From Nemertoderma westbladi (lineage: Eukaryota; Xenacoelomorpha; Nemertodermatida; Nemertodermatidae), in assembly GCA_032718475.1 (NCBI GenBank), contig JAUCBJ010000811.1, positions 1-35,692 on the forward strand: 35,692 bases of DNA, given 5' to 3'. This document shows, one piece after another, positions 20,946 through 32,749 of the stretch (positions are counted from its first letter, which is position 1; each line of letters starts with the position of its first letter). The position numbers and the translations under genes were made by a program. The notes under the pieces are model-generated. The model was not told where the DNA came from. It did not search any database and worked only from the letters and a program-made list of their open reading frames with translations.

Positions 20946-23215
20946 AACAAATAAAATTTACTTTCAAATAAATCAATAAACTTGGTTCTATTATAATTCT
21001 AATACATACAAAATATTGCTACCTTTACTGCATAAATATTATGCTTACATACAAAATACAAATTAAATTAAAAAATATACTTCCTTCGAATTATTTACAA
21101 ATTAACAATTTACTTATTGAAATGGAACATGGCTAGGACTATGTCCCCCATTTCCCATCTCAAATTATAGAGAACAATAATAACAAAAGAACTAAAATAT
21201 AAAACGTATTTGAGGCTAAATGTTTAACTAAATATTATTGCGTTATAAGGCTGACAATCAAATTAAATATAAAATACGTAATAATTTCTTTCATTTTCGG
21301 ACTTTACTTAATTTCTTATAAAAACGCAAATCATCTTGGTTTGATGATTGCTCAGGTAAGTGAAAGGAGTAAGCCAAACCCGCGGGTTTGTCTCCCCAAT
21401 CACTTCCTTTGCCTCTTTCAATAAACTTTAGAGCAAATAAAGTCATATACACAAAATCAAATATAGTATAAAGTATTTACTATTTCCAACGGACTATAAA
21501 GTAAAAGTATTTCCTTTCAATATTTTTCGGCCTTCTTTTTTATATAAAAAAAATTCTGTCTAAACTAAATCAAATGAAAAATAAGTATAACATATATTAA
21601 AATCCACTTGTGAGGGTGGGCAATAAATCTAGACGTATATATCAGAGCGACGATGATATATAAAGGATTGGACATATTCGGGCTTAATAATACGTGCGTC
21701 GAAACTTCCCGAAATAATTTGGAGTAAAATATCGTATAAATCGCGGATCATTGGGTATGGTTAGTAGATGGATGGATGGCGCGAGTCTATTGGATGTCGG
21801 AACAGCTTGCGTTGTCTTTTCGCGTCGTATCTTTATCTCATCGGCACTCACATCGACATCTCCACTAAGGCAGGAGTAGTATGAATTCCAATCTCACTAT
21901 ATAAGGATCCGGAATCGTAGTCGTCAGTGTAACAGATGTTGGGGGTTTCTTTCCGCTAAAATCAACGGTTATCTCGGGTTACTCATCGGATCGCTTTCGT
22001 CCTTCTGGGCTCCTCCAAACACCAACGGATGGCGCTTCAAAATTCTCGCGACTATGTCTGTTATCAAGCAAGTTACCGTGTTTGATTCCAACAATAGATA
22101 ATACTGCAACGAAGCACGAGGTGGTGCGCAAATGTTCCAATATACCAACGCTTATCACTTGAAATGGGATTTGAACTCAGCTCCCAGTGGCGTGTTATAT
22201 TCACCGTACGCCTCCTCATACTTCTTCTGCGTCTTCAACTTAAAACCCAATTATACAATAAATGAGCTATAAAGCCCATACCAGTCTTGGCTCGACATCC
22301 CGAGCTACCTGGCCTGCCTTCCAGCAGTTCAGGTTCGGCTCTCTAGATCCCGCCTCAATCCTAAGTTAACGTCTATATCTATTCCCATGCATAGCGCAAA
22401 AACTTTGGAGATAAACTGGCCGTGACCGACTCACTTTTTTGATGCCCAAATTACTCCCCAAATACTTGTACTAGAATACAGTAGTTAGAACAGACATTAT
22501 TTGGGGCGCTCGACTATACCAAACCCACGGGTTTGATTATCAAACACCTCTCTCCACTACAAACTACTGAGTGGGGTCTGTGTACGTCGCTGGTGCTACT
22601 AACCTTTAGCACCTTTGGTTGTTGTACTGTTGGCACCAATCTGTGGAATCTACTGAACTCAATTTACACTCCTAAATATAATAGCCATAACCATGGTGTT
22701 TAGATACTATGTCTTCCATCTTGTCACGACTTTCAAAATTACTATACTCTTATAAACATGTTCACATGTTTATTCTACGTTTGAATTTGTCTTGGGTTCA
22801 ACTGTAATTATAATTTTTTTTAACTTTCAAACTTTCAAATGCAAAAAAAATTTTGATACCCACCAACATATTTTCAAACGCAATTCTCCACAAACCCGCT
22901 CCTATGCATTTCCAAGTATTTGCATATGAGGAATGCATATGAAGTGAATCTGCGTTTCTGACATTAATTTTGTTTTGAGGCAAAAGACAAGTTATAGTCT
23001 CCTGTCTCAATGCGTGTTTGTGACAATTGCGATCCCACTGACGGAATCTTCGAATCCAAATCCGCACATTTGTAAACTGAAGGCTCCACTGGTGTGGTCG
23101 TTTCTTGTCGGTTACTTACTAACTAACTGGGACCCTTGAGCTCCTTGCGCAATCTGTAGGGGTGGCTTTATGTCATAGCTAACCCTTCCAGATCTTGTGG
23201 TCATGTATGTCTCTT
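20946..23215. other. Gene-free region downstream of the minus-strand gag relic
   Basis: AT-rich up to about 21600, then more balanced. A pol gene would be expected here if the minus-strand BEL element were complete, but no RT, RNase H or integrase motif is seen. The palindrome CAAACCCGCGGGTTTG occurs at 21375-21390 and, with one change, at 22520-22535. The region may be deleted element DNA or host DNA. The 89-codon minus ORF at 22798-23067 has no recognisable feature. Confidence 0.4.
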
Positions 23216-23225
23216 GATCCAAGAA

Positions 23226-23402
23226 GTCTATAGGCCGTTCCACTGGGTCTCTAGGCTGCTCCACTGAGTCTCTAGGCCGCTTCAATGAGTCCTTAGGCCG
23301 CTACAATGAGTCTCTAGGCCTATCCACTGAGTCTCTAGGCCGCTCCAATGAGTCTCTAGGCCTATCCACTGAGTCTCTAGGCCGCTCCAATGAGTCTCTA
23401 GG
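23226..23402. repeat. 21-bp minisatellite fused to the gag relic
   Basis: The unit GAGTCTCTAGGCCGCTCCAAT alternates with GAGTCTCTAGGCCTATCCACT, so a 42-bp higher-order unit is visible. As the period is a multiple of 3, the minus-strand gag frame runs through it as a GLETHWS-type heptapeptide repeat up to the stop at 23282. Confidence 0.9.
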
Positions 23403-24991
23403 CAGCACCACAACACCACTTGAGACGTATCTAAGTTCTGACCCTCTGTTATGTAGGTATATGTAATGACGTCACTTAGGAACGTTCTGTGTCTGTTAAA
23501 CCCACTTTTAGCACCGAAATGGCGCTCTTCGATATCATCCTCAGGGGTATAATCACTATCTGTTTCAGTGTAATAACTGTGTTCTAACTGGTCGTTATCA
23601 TAACATAACTCCTCCTCCAAGTCACTAGCGTTTTCATCATGGTCTTTACAATCTCTTCTTGAGACATCTATGTCTGGAGGGCCTATGGACTCGCGTGAGT
23701 ATAGAGATGTAGCTATTATCTTACCTCTCACTTTATCCGAGTTTTCCTGTAGATAACGATTTGTAGGAGTATGGAAATCGGCGTGTAGCAGTTTATGATG
23801 TAATCTACCACGCTGTACACATCCGTTTCCACTGTTCGGGCACTGGTGTCTTACATGACCTGGAGCAAGACATGCCCAACAGGTATCTAACATCCGCACT
23901 TGAATCCGTCTCTGTTCTGAGCTCAGTTCTTTGAAGCGCCTACAATTTTCCAACTTGTGGTCGTCTGACCTTACTTCCTTTAAGAAGCAGAACTGGCATT
24001 CCACAAATCCAACTGGCAAATCCTGTTGCTTTATACTAGGTCTGTCTGACCTCTCACCTGACCAGACTCGCGAGTCTGATCTCAAGGCGAGGGAATGGTT
24101 ACTCTGGTTATATTTGTCTGCTGTGTTAAATGTCACAGACTGTATGTCTTCATTGACACTTACCATAGACCTTCCCAACGCAGGTTTTGTATCTCTCATA
24201 TTCTCCTCTGAGAAGTTTGACTTCATCTCTGCGATAGCGTCGGTTGCTATCATATCGTGAATATGTCTGAGTGTTAACACTTTATCTTGACCCTCCAAAT
24301 TTTTCTCTAATTTCCGCCATTTTTGCCGATAACGAAAGTTCAGGCGTCTTATTATACTCTTTAAAACCTCAGCGTGATCACCATAGTGTGATAGATTCAC
24401 TATTTTTAAAATATCTAGGGCATTTGTAATGGCGTTGGCCAAGTTTAACAGTTCCAACGGTGTTGTAATTTTTCCACCCTTGCCCAAATCCTCTACTATT
24501 GATTGTGCCATTTTGGTTTTATTCCTATAGACATCGCTAAGGGTCTTCATTGTTAGTTCAAATGCATTTTCACTCCCAACGAAATTGTCGGCAATGGTCC
24601 TTGGCTCTCGATGGAGCATTTGCAATAAGTAATTGAATCTTTCATTGGGTGTAAAGGTACTGTTAGTTAACTGCTCATTGACATAAGTCTTAAATGTCCT
24701 CCAGTGTTTATGGTTGCCCATAAACCTCTGAGGTTGTTGCGCTGGCAATCCCTGCCTAGCAGCAAACTTACCAATATCCCAAAGGGTGGTGTCATTCCGG
24801 ATTAATAAGTTGGTCAACTCTGCAGGGTTGTCGAGTCTGGGCCTTTCCCGGGGATTCATACTTACCTGCTCTGCGTCGGTCCTTCTTTCCTTCCGGTTTT
24901 GGGACTTCTGACGTCTCAATTCTTGCTCTTCATTGCTCGAGTCTGTGTCAGTTCTCAGTGCTCGCGTCGGTTTAAGCGCCGAGGCCCTGAC
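23282..24991 (-). pseudogene. gag: BEL/Pao Gag, C-terminal part, relic
   Basis: The frame is open on the minus strand from the TAG at 24992-24994 to 23282; the first ATG (MNPRER) is near 24860. The middle, with WRTFKTYVNEQLTN and YLLQMLHREPRTIADNF, resembles the DUF1759 Gag domain of BEL/Pao. Two zinc motifs follow: CQFC-x9-H-x4-C and CWACLAPGHVRHQC (exact CCHC), then a C...HHKLLH motif usual before the BEL protease. After about 23430 the sequence runs into the 21-bp minisatellite and no protease or RT follows, so the element is cut here. The real Gag probably continued from the frame upstream, which is in the same phase. Confidence 0.85.
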
Positions 24992-26290
24992 CTAAGCTTC
25001 TTGTATAAATCTTTCCGCCAAATGTTCAAAATCGGGATTGTGGATCGTAAGAACGGGCGTTCTTACCTGAGGTCTTGGTGGTATTGTTGCCTCCGATATG
25101 CGTACTCGTGCGCCAGGTTGGACTCTATCTAGTTCTTGCCTGATTGGATTAGAATTACTTCTTACCTGGGCTGCTTCCCTTAACTGTAAGTTACTAAGCA
25201 TGTCTGTTATAGGTTGGATGTGCGCCGATATAGCTTGCGCTAAACTGGCACCTAAAACCTCCCTCATAATAAATTCCTGGCTAGGGTTCTGCTGAATCTT
25301 CGGCTCTATCTGAGTAATCCGCTGTCTCTCATATGATCCCTCTTCCGGTTTAACCTGGAAGTTCTCCGTCGAACTGGGTCGGCGATCCATCCGCGTATTC
25401 CAAACCCGCGGGTTCGGTTCGCCCAATACTCGGCCTCTCGGAGTTTCTTCTCTAAACTCCTGGGATTCCCGATAATAACTGTGCCGTGGCGCGCCGTCCT
25501 GATGGCGTGGATCCTGCGCGATGGGTGAAGCACTAATACCAACTGGCGTGCGATATGTAGAAAATGGTTTAGCGATCCGCGTACTCATAATAGCTGGACC
25601 GGGTATAGGAATTCTGGTCGCCGTCGACTCACGTATAACCGGAGTTCTTGCCTCTTGTTCGGCCTTCTGCTGTGCGAACAGGTCTCGCAACTCGGTACCT
25701 ACACTCGCCCCACATTCTTCAATCATTCGCATCCCCCTTTCGGCAATTTCATTTGCCTTCCTTGTTCGTTCTTCGCTTTCTAAGGTTAGTCTCGCACTTT
25801 CCAATTGCGCCAGTTTGCATTGTTCTTCTTCCCTTGCGAGTCTCACTGAGCTCTCTTCCTCCAGCCGCGCCTTTTCTTCGTATAATGCGCGTCTCCTTTT
25901 TTTGATCTCGAGTTCGTGTTCCTTGCGCTCACGTTCGAGTTGAAGTTCACGTTCCTTCCGTACGCGTTCGGCTCGCTCACGCTTACTTATATCCTCCAAC
26001 TCTCGCAGCTCTGCGTCTAACTTCCGTTTGCGCTCCCTTTCTCGTTCGGCTTCCTTCCATGCCTCCGCTGCACATAAGACCTTTGCCTGTTGTTCGTCTA
26101 GTTGCCTTCTTCTATCCTCCACCGAGTTGTGAGAAACTAGGGATCTGGCACATATAACCTTTCCTCGCGCGTGACTAACCTGAGAATCCCCGCTGTTTCT
26201 GGATGCATCTTCGGGTGGAGTTAACGTCCTCTGTTGGATGTTCTCCGTCGTTGGTAGCACCTGACCCGGTACTACTACTCCACTCTGCAT
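24992..26290 (-). pseudogene. gag: BEL/Pao Gag, middle part with long charged helix
   Basis: The frame is open from about 26370; the first ATG is at 26290, and it ends in TAG at 24992-24994. Roughly residues 70-215 are a continuous E/R/K-rich helix of coiled-coil type, with ERERERKRKLDAEL and similar stretches. The following P/R-rich part holds repeated RIPIPG, GEPNPR and QVRTP-like words. After the TAG the same frame stays open into the DUF1759 and zinc-knuckle part, so one stop separates two pieces of one protein. The CAAACCCGCGGGTTCG near-palindrome at 25401-25416 lies inside. Confidence 0.75.
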
Positions 26291-26436
26291 CAACCAGTTG
26301 GGGACTTCCCTCTGGTACCTACGTTCTTCTTTGTTTGAGTCTCTTCCTGCTCCACTAAGTTCCTTTCCTCCGTGTCACTTACCTGAGTCGCCTGCGCTTG
26401 CGACGCCCATAGCAACCAGTTTTCTGTCCTAACTCA

Positions 26437-27126
26437 TCAGAATCGCTCCGATAGTGTGCGGTGCTCCAACAAGGCCGCCAGAGCCCTATCGTAAACCTTC
26501 GTCGCTATGTCACTCAACTGAGACTCCACTGCTCCTTTCACTAGGACTGCAAGCTCCTCCGTCTGCCTAAATAACACTGAGTTATATCCCCTTCTAAGTT
26601 CTACTAACCCTTCCCTTCCGATGTTACCAGAGTCGGCTAGCATCTTCCTTACCTTGTCCGTTGTCCGAGTTATATGTCCGGCATGCACGCGGAGTTTCTT
26701 CTTTAATGCGTTGTCTTGCTCTCTCTCGCTTACCTGACTTACACTTGGTGGACTTGAGGGATTATTACAGGAACTTTGGGTGCTCCTCACTGCCACTGGG
26801 ACCATGGCACTGACCATACCCACAGGTCTGGAAACCGGGCTTTGAGATCTCGCCCCAGCTAAACTGCCCTTCTTATCACTCACCTTGCGTTGGGCTGGTG
26901 TGCCATCCTTCCTTACAGTAGTAGTAGGGGACCCTAATAATATTACCTCACCTTGGTCTTCTTCACTGGTTACTATCTCGTCCTCCTGTTCACTTACGTC
27001 AGCGTCACTCGCTGCGTCGTCATAGTCGGCATTGTCGTCAACAGTTATATTGAAACTATTGTCAGCCGGCGGTGCAGCCGCCGTCTCATAGCTGTCCTCT
27101 AGTGCCTCCTTCTCTGAGACACTCAT
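26437..27126 (-). pseudogene. gag: BEL/Pao Gag, N-terminal part (229 aa)
   Basis: Starts at ATG 27126 and ends at a double stop, TGATGA (26437-26439 and the next codon). The first 75 residues are acidic (DDNADYDDAASDADVSEQED), then S/P-rich, then a helical region to the end. Beyond the double stop the same frame is open for about 48 further codons (to near 26290), overlapping the start of the middle part in another frame. A frameshift between about 26370 and 26290 would link them. I assign it to Gag by position and phase, not by a recognised domain. Several CAGGTAAG splice-donor-like words occur in all three parts (e.g. minus strand near 26721, 26378, 25063 and 24862), so splicing is an alternative. 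Confidence 0.6.
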
Positions 27127-27466
27127 TGTTTAAAGTATATATATAATTATTTGCCTTTCAGCTAAAATCTCGCAAAATTTCGAGATATATATTAATTTAA
27201 TCGAAATTTCGATTAAATTATTTGTCAAAATAATTTACTTGGTCTCAAAATATCAAATATTAAATTTGTTAATAATTCACAATAAAAAATATTATGAATT
27301 TAATTGTATATAATTATGGTAAATACCAGTATAATATTTAAACAAAATATAGCTCTATAGCTATTATACAGCATTTAAATACCGGTATGACACAAAAATA
27401 ATTTGAATCTAATTCAGAAATTCAAAAAAATAAATTTGTCACCCAAAATATTTCTAATTTTATATA
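27127..27466 (-). other. AT-rich leader of the gag relic, with a 28-bp perfect palindrome
   Basis: Immediately upstream of the gag ATG. A perfect 28-bp palindrome lies at 27193-27220 (half: TAATTTAATCGAAA), next to an imperfect one, ATCTCGCAAAATTTCGAGAT, at 27167-27186. No LTR end is identifiable before the TA-flanked element starts at 27469, so that element may have replaced or split the LTR region. Confidence 0.55.
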
Positions 27467-27468
27467 TA

Positions 27469-29584
27469 CAGTCCCAATCCCAATAAACATTAACTTGGTC
27501 GTTTTGGCGGCCAAAATGACCAAAATCACCAAAAAAAATGTAGTGTATTCCTATGGGCTACTTGGTCGTTTTGGCGAAGCGATTTAACTCGAATCAGCTC
27601 AATCCAGACAGTCTGTCTCCTTGGCCATCCATTTGGTGGATCTGACTAAATGTCGGCTCGCTTTCATTTTTATTATTGACAGATTGTTAACTTACCCGGC
27701 GCTGAGCCTTGCAGTACTGGAGTCCGCCCACTGAGGCATTGATAGAGTGCACAGTCTTATAAAAGGAGTTGAATGGGGCTTCGTTAAAGGAGGAGTATGT
27801 ATAATAATCTGAACGTCCCGAAATTAATTTATGGACGTCCCAAAATTAACTTATATGGACGTCCCGAAATTAACTTATGGACGTCCCGAAATTAACTTAT
27901 GAACATCCTGAAATTAATTTATGGACGTCCCCAAATTAATTTATGGACGTCCCGTAATTAATCTATCAACCAATCAGAATCGTAATGAAATAACTAATTA
28001 ATGGACGCCCATAAATTAATTTCGGGATGTTAATTTCGGAAATTAATTTCAATAATATTTTTTTTTATAATAAACATTTTTTTAAATATTTTTTTACAAT
28101 GTATAATTCGCGGACACTGCGGGGTGACTACAAAACAAAGACCCAATTATAAAGACCTGCATAATCTTGTTACATGTGTTAACTTTCGTTAATTGTTTTG
28201 AATCCCCCGTCACGCCTCTGTAACTTGCTCCTTTACTAACCTGCTCCTTTAAATAGCAATGGTACATAACGCTCATTGTGACCTGTACAAAACAAAGAGG
28301 TAAAGTCGCGTTACGTCCCAAAGAGCGTTAGGTTCCAAAGAGCTTTAGGTCCCATTGCCAGAGAGCGTGAGATCACATTGCCATTTAAAGGAGCAGGTTA
28401 GTAAAGAAGCAGGTTACAGAGGCGTGTTGGGGAACCAAAACAATAAACGAAAGTTAACACATGCGTTTTGTATTTGTACAGGTCTTTATTATTTGGGTCG
28501 TTGGTCTTTGTTTTGTAGTCACCCGACACTGCGGTGTTGCGTGGGGGCCACCAATCCACCCACCCACACTCAACTCCCAACTTCCTGGACACTAGGATAC
28601 TGAGTGAAAGCGTCTGAAACTACTACAGGAACTCCATGACAGACTATGGGCTAGCGACTAGGGACTGGCGCCCTTGAACATGTAAACTGTAGTACCTACT
28701 GTACCACCTACCTTAAAGTGACCTGTGGGACCAGCCCATTATTAGTGAGGTCGGCATTTCTCTTTATCCTGCCGCTCTCTTTGTATTACAATAGCATTCA
28801 GCTTACCAATGGCAATGGTCTACCCCCAGTGCGGGAAAGACAAGCTGGTTACCATTGAAATGAATAGGGGAAGGATAATATGGTTTGTTCGTGTTCCCAT
28901 CCTAATGTCTGTCGTCTTGGCTCAGCTAAGCTTAAACAGAGCCACAGCCTACAATAGAGCTTTACCTAAATACACTTCCAGCGAGCCAAGCAGTAGTGGC
29001 GGGTTAGCTCCAAAATGCCCATATAGGATTTCTTCGAAAAAGGACCAATTGGTTGAGTTACGAGTTACAGTGAAAAAGATTAGATTTTGCTTTGAACAGG
29101 AGAAACAGATGGAATATATAGGTCATCTAATTAATTGTTTAAAGATTAGCAAACAATACAGTGTAATTGAATACATAAATAAAACGTGGATACAAAATGT
29201 AAACTCGGGATGCAAAATATTAATTTCTGAGCTAAGAAAGGGAAATTGGATACTGTACAACTTTTCTGGATACAAGCGGTCCGTTTACCTTACAAAATGA
29301 AAAATAAACGTGCTAAATATAAAACAGTAGTGTCCTACTCAAACGGAACGGGGGGGGGGGGGGGGGGGGGGGGGGGTTGGTGAGGGAATGTCCGGAAATC
29401 GAAGCCTTTTTCTATCTGCCAACATCCTGGGCTTTACTTACACTCAGCCTCTATTCACTGGCTGTGATTGACAAGCCAACTTGCCTCAGAAGTTCCTTTC
29501 ATGAATGCCGCAATTTATATTTGGCCATTTTGGTCGTTTTGGCCGCCAAAATGACCAAGTTAATGTTTATTGGGATTGGGACTG
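27469..29584. mobile_element. TA-flanked inverted-repeat element, copy B, with extra internal segment
   Basis: Same ends and internal order as copy A (15948-17430), with TA on both sides (27467-27468 and 29585-29586). It has seven 22-bp units at about 27809-27965 (four in copy A) and the same internal hairpin at about 28108-28540. The copies differ only by scattered bases elsewhere, so both insertions are fairly recent. The extra length comes mainly from 28835-29407. No transposase is encoded. Confidence 0.85.
28835..29407. other. 573-bp segment present only in copy B, with a G27 tract
   Basis: Similarity to copy A stops after CCCAGTGCGG and resumes at TTTTCTATCTGCC, which are adjacent in copy A (17253/17254). 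The segment holds most of a 163-codon plus-strand ORF (28809-29300; it begins in shared element DNA), which has no domain I recognise, and an uninterrupted run of 27 G at 29350-29376. I see no terminal repeats or target duplication, so capture of foreign DNA into copy B or loss from copy A are both possible. Whether the ORF is real is uncertain. Confidence 0.6.
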
Positions 29585-29586
29585 TA

Positions 29587-30148
29587 GCTCAAAATCAACG
29601 TAATTTTATTTTTAAATATTATATATATCCACTAGCGCGTGGCTATACCTGCAGGTTGCGACACTCTCTCTCTCTCCAACTGAGCGATCCAAAACACCAT
29701 GGCCGGCTAAACCTAACTAACCTAACTAATAAACTGAGTTCAGTTTCGCAGTCAAACAACCGGTAATTTTTTACTGCTTCCATAAACACACTGATACCAA
29801 CAGAACAACTAACCCTGTTCGCTGTGAGATTCCACGTCCGTGTCCTAGGCTACAGACTCATTGCTGATTGCAAACCGAACCCGTAGACCCACACAAACCC
29901 CAGCATCAAAAGTTCCATCTCGCCATGTATCTCCAGATGTTATAAAATAATTAAGCGGTTATCCAACATACCAGTACTAAAACCCTAAATTTTATTATAT
30001 AAATAATTTTGGCCGAAACTGAATTCTCACAAACCTAGCTACTAATTTTGAATTTACTAATTTTACAATTTACCCTAAGAACCTAAGAGCCTAACGAATT
30101 ACTGTATTCTCTATGAATAGTGAACAAAAAAAAATAAAAGCCATTTAC
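29587..30148. other. Spacer, no gene
   Basis: AT-rich, with a CT-repeat (CTCTCTCTCTC, 29665-29676) and CCTAACTAACCTAACTAA (29711-29728). It ends in an A-rich purine run, AACAAAAAAAAATAAAAG, just before the LTR-like repeat. It is not similar to the sequence left of LTR copy A. Confidence 0.4.
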
Positions 30149-31931
30149 TGTTAAAGAAATCTCAAAGGGGATTCTTCCTTTTGATATGTTCGTATTTTCA
30201 AATGAAACAAAGGGTTTAATCAAACTATAACATACCAAGCTAATTGCCCTAAACACAAGCCGAAACAGAAACAACCAAAACAATAAATCTGATTTGGCTT
30301 CCCAAGCTACTTATTACGGTAACGAGTGTTGGTGACTTAACACTCCAATTGTTCACCCTTCACAGAGAAATAAAGCAGTTCGTCAGGTGGACAAATGTTG
30401 AATGTGAGAATATTTAAGAATGCAAAAGGGGGGAAATTATTTACCTAAACCCTGGTGCCCTTAGCACTGACTGTAATCAGCTATATTACTGCTCGCTACA
30501 CTTGTGACTACTGTAGACTTGCAAACCCGCTATTTTTTAGATAACCACCTAGCTGCCTAGTATAAATTTGTCCAAAGATATTTCTGTATTTCCTAAGTGT
30601 AAATAACTAGAACTATTCTCCGCTATGCAGCGTACGAAGTCCTTATTTTATTCGAAATACTATCATACATAAACTACATTTACTCAAATGTACGGGGTTG
30701 CGAACTAATTATTAGGTATTCCGGAATTTGTAATGCTAATTAGTTACGTTACTGGGCTACTCTAAAGACAGCCTAAATACCGTATTATTTGAGCTAACAG
30801 CAATTAACAAGCATAAATAGAAAACAGAAACAATCAAGATATATAGCGCCTATCTAAAACATTACACATAAATAGTGTAGCTACAATTAGGCCCTATAAT
30901 CGCAGTAATAGCGTTAGCATTAGCATTAGCATAGCATTAGCATAAACGTAGCATTAGCGTAAACGGCTAAGGTCACCCCAGATCAATGTGATCTTTCTAC
31001 CTAAACCTAGCTAGCCTAATAGCAAATCTGAGAGACAAGATCTAGGTCGCCTTGCCCCTTACAGCCTTAATGGCGACCGGCCCCTTGGTCCTAAACGTAA
31101 TTCAGCCAACCGCAGCCACCAGCCCCACCGGTAGTGCCGTGCATTGGATCCTCCAACTTCTCCCGTCGCTTCCAAACAGTGAGCCCGCGGCGCCTACCCC
31201 TAGCCCAACATGTTAAAGAGGGCAGTTACCGTAACGGCGCAATCATAGTAAAACCCAATCAGACAGTCGAAGGAACAGTCGAAGGAAACAAACAGACAAA
31301 AGTTGATTTTGGTTCACTACATTGCGGCAATTATATTTGCAATCAGAAATATAAAATCAACAGTCAGACTAAGCAGTAATCATATTCAAAAGTCACAAAT
31401 GTATGAAGAAAGCAGCAAAATTTACAACCAACGGAAGTGCAAAAAACGAAGAATAAAGATGGCTACTGCTAAAATAATCAGGCGACATCCAGGGTTGTCT
31501 CAGCTGGATTTTCGACCAACCAGTGGGCAGAACTCAATTTAGGATCATTAAAGCACGTAATCGCCTCAACTTAATTTGGCGATTATTAAATGCACAATTT
31601 AGGCCTTATTTTAGCACAAACATCGATTTATAGGGATATGTAAATAAAATTAGCACAAATGTATTAGATTCGATAGATATTGGAAAACGGCAAAATTCAT
31701 ATTTTGTTTTAAAGAATTTTGCCACCGCAAATGAATATATCAGGGTTTTATTATAAAATGACGTAAATAGGGCTACATACTGTATAAAATCGACTGAATA
31801 TAAAATGAACTTGTGTATTTTTTATTTACCCTATCTAATTATTATGGTTGCACATCAATACGCACTTATCTAACTTATTTTATACTGTATAAGGTGGGTT
31901 GTTCTGTACACAAAGGCCATATATCGCAACA
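30149..31931. mobile_element. LTR-like repeat, copy B (1,783 bp)
   Basis: Near-identical to 18380-20150, beginning TGTTAAAG and ending CGCAACA. The five bases on the left are TTTAC and on the right TAACA, so no target duplication is present, unlike copy A. A 12-bp duplication (ACAGTCGAAGGA) distinguishes it near 31260-31290. The GCATTA minisatellite is kept near 30914-30960. Confidence 0.8.
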
Positions 31932-32662
31932 TAACACCTAACAACCAACCAGCAGACAGTATTTGGTATTAAATTACTTTTAAGGTCAAAAATGGGGCGA
32001 AATTATCGGATTTTATTAATTAAAAAATGTAAAGTGTGCCTTCTAATAATACCTATCGTACTGGAAAGCGAGATTTTTCAGATTGTTTGATAAATTCGAT
32101 ATTTTCGTTGATCATTGTTGTTTTCGTTATTTTCGGGTTTTATAACCATCCTTCTAGGAGGGAGGAAAACGTGGTTGACATTTGACATTTGTGGTTGACA
32201 TTCCTTTTCGCTTATTAAAACTTCCACTTAATCATGGGAAAACAATTGTATGTAAAATTCAAGTAACACGATTTATGTTTACTTATTATTATTATTTCCA
32301 CCAATTCCATGAATTTACTACTATAGTCCTGCACCACAATGTAGAACATTCGTGTATGAATATATGCGAAATAGTAATTCATAAAAATTATACCTATATA
32401 AATACTAAATATATATTTTTTTAAATACTGTATATAAGTATCGCATCGACTGCGCACCGACTTATGAGATATTTATTATGTCCCATGTAGATAATGAATA
32501 GTTAATAAATTTAATAAAATAGCCTCGCGCAGAATATTAATATTGGAATTTTCGAAACCCATATTATGCTGTATCAGCTCTCTCAGGCCTACATACGCCA
32601 GGATGGTAGACAAGGTTCCTGTAATAATATACATACTCACTTAAAACTTAAAAATGATGCAT
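31932..32662. repeat. Right flank of LTR copy B, duplicate of 20151-20871
   Basis: Continues the similarity from TAACACCTAACAACC through CTTCTAGGAGGGAGG to GATGCAT. Copy B thus carries the LTR plus the foldback flank but lacks everything left of the LTR. Beyond 32662 the copies are unrelated. Confidence 0.85.
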
Positions 32663-32749
32663 CATCTCAGTAGTATATTTCAGTAGTACCGGTAACATAT
32701 CATTCCCATAACCCAGCACTACCTTACAGGCTTGACGACTGACACTTAC

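Noticed and set aside
22620-22646. Primer-binding-site-like TTGGTGCCAACAGT on the minus strand
   Set aside because: It is downstream of the gag relic, not before it, and no LTR end or ORF follows.
22798-23067. 89-codon minus ORF
   Set aside because: No motif, poly-T/A ends, and no supporting neighbours.
29640-29697. tRNA-like A-box (GCTCAGTTGGAGAG, minus strand) near a CT run
   Set aside because: No matching B-box at the right distance and no cloverleaf; a simple repeat occupies the middle.
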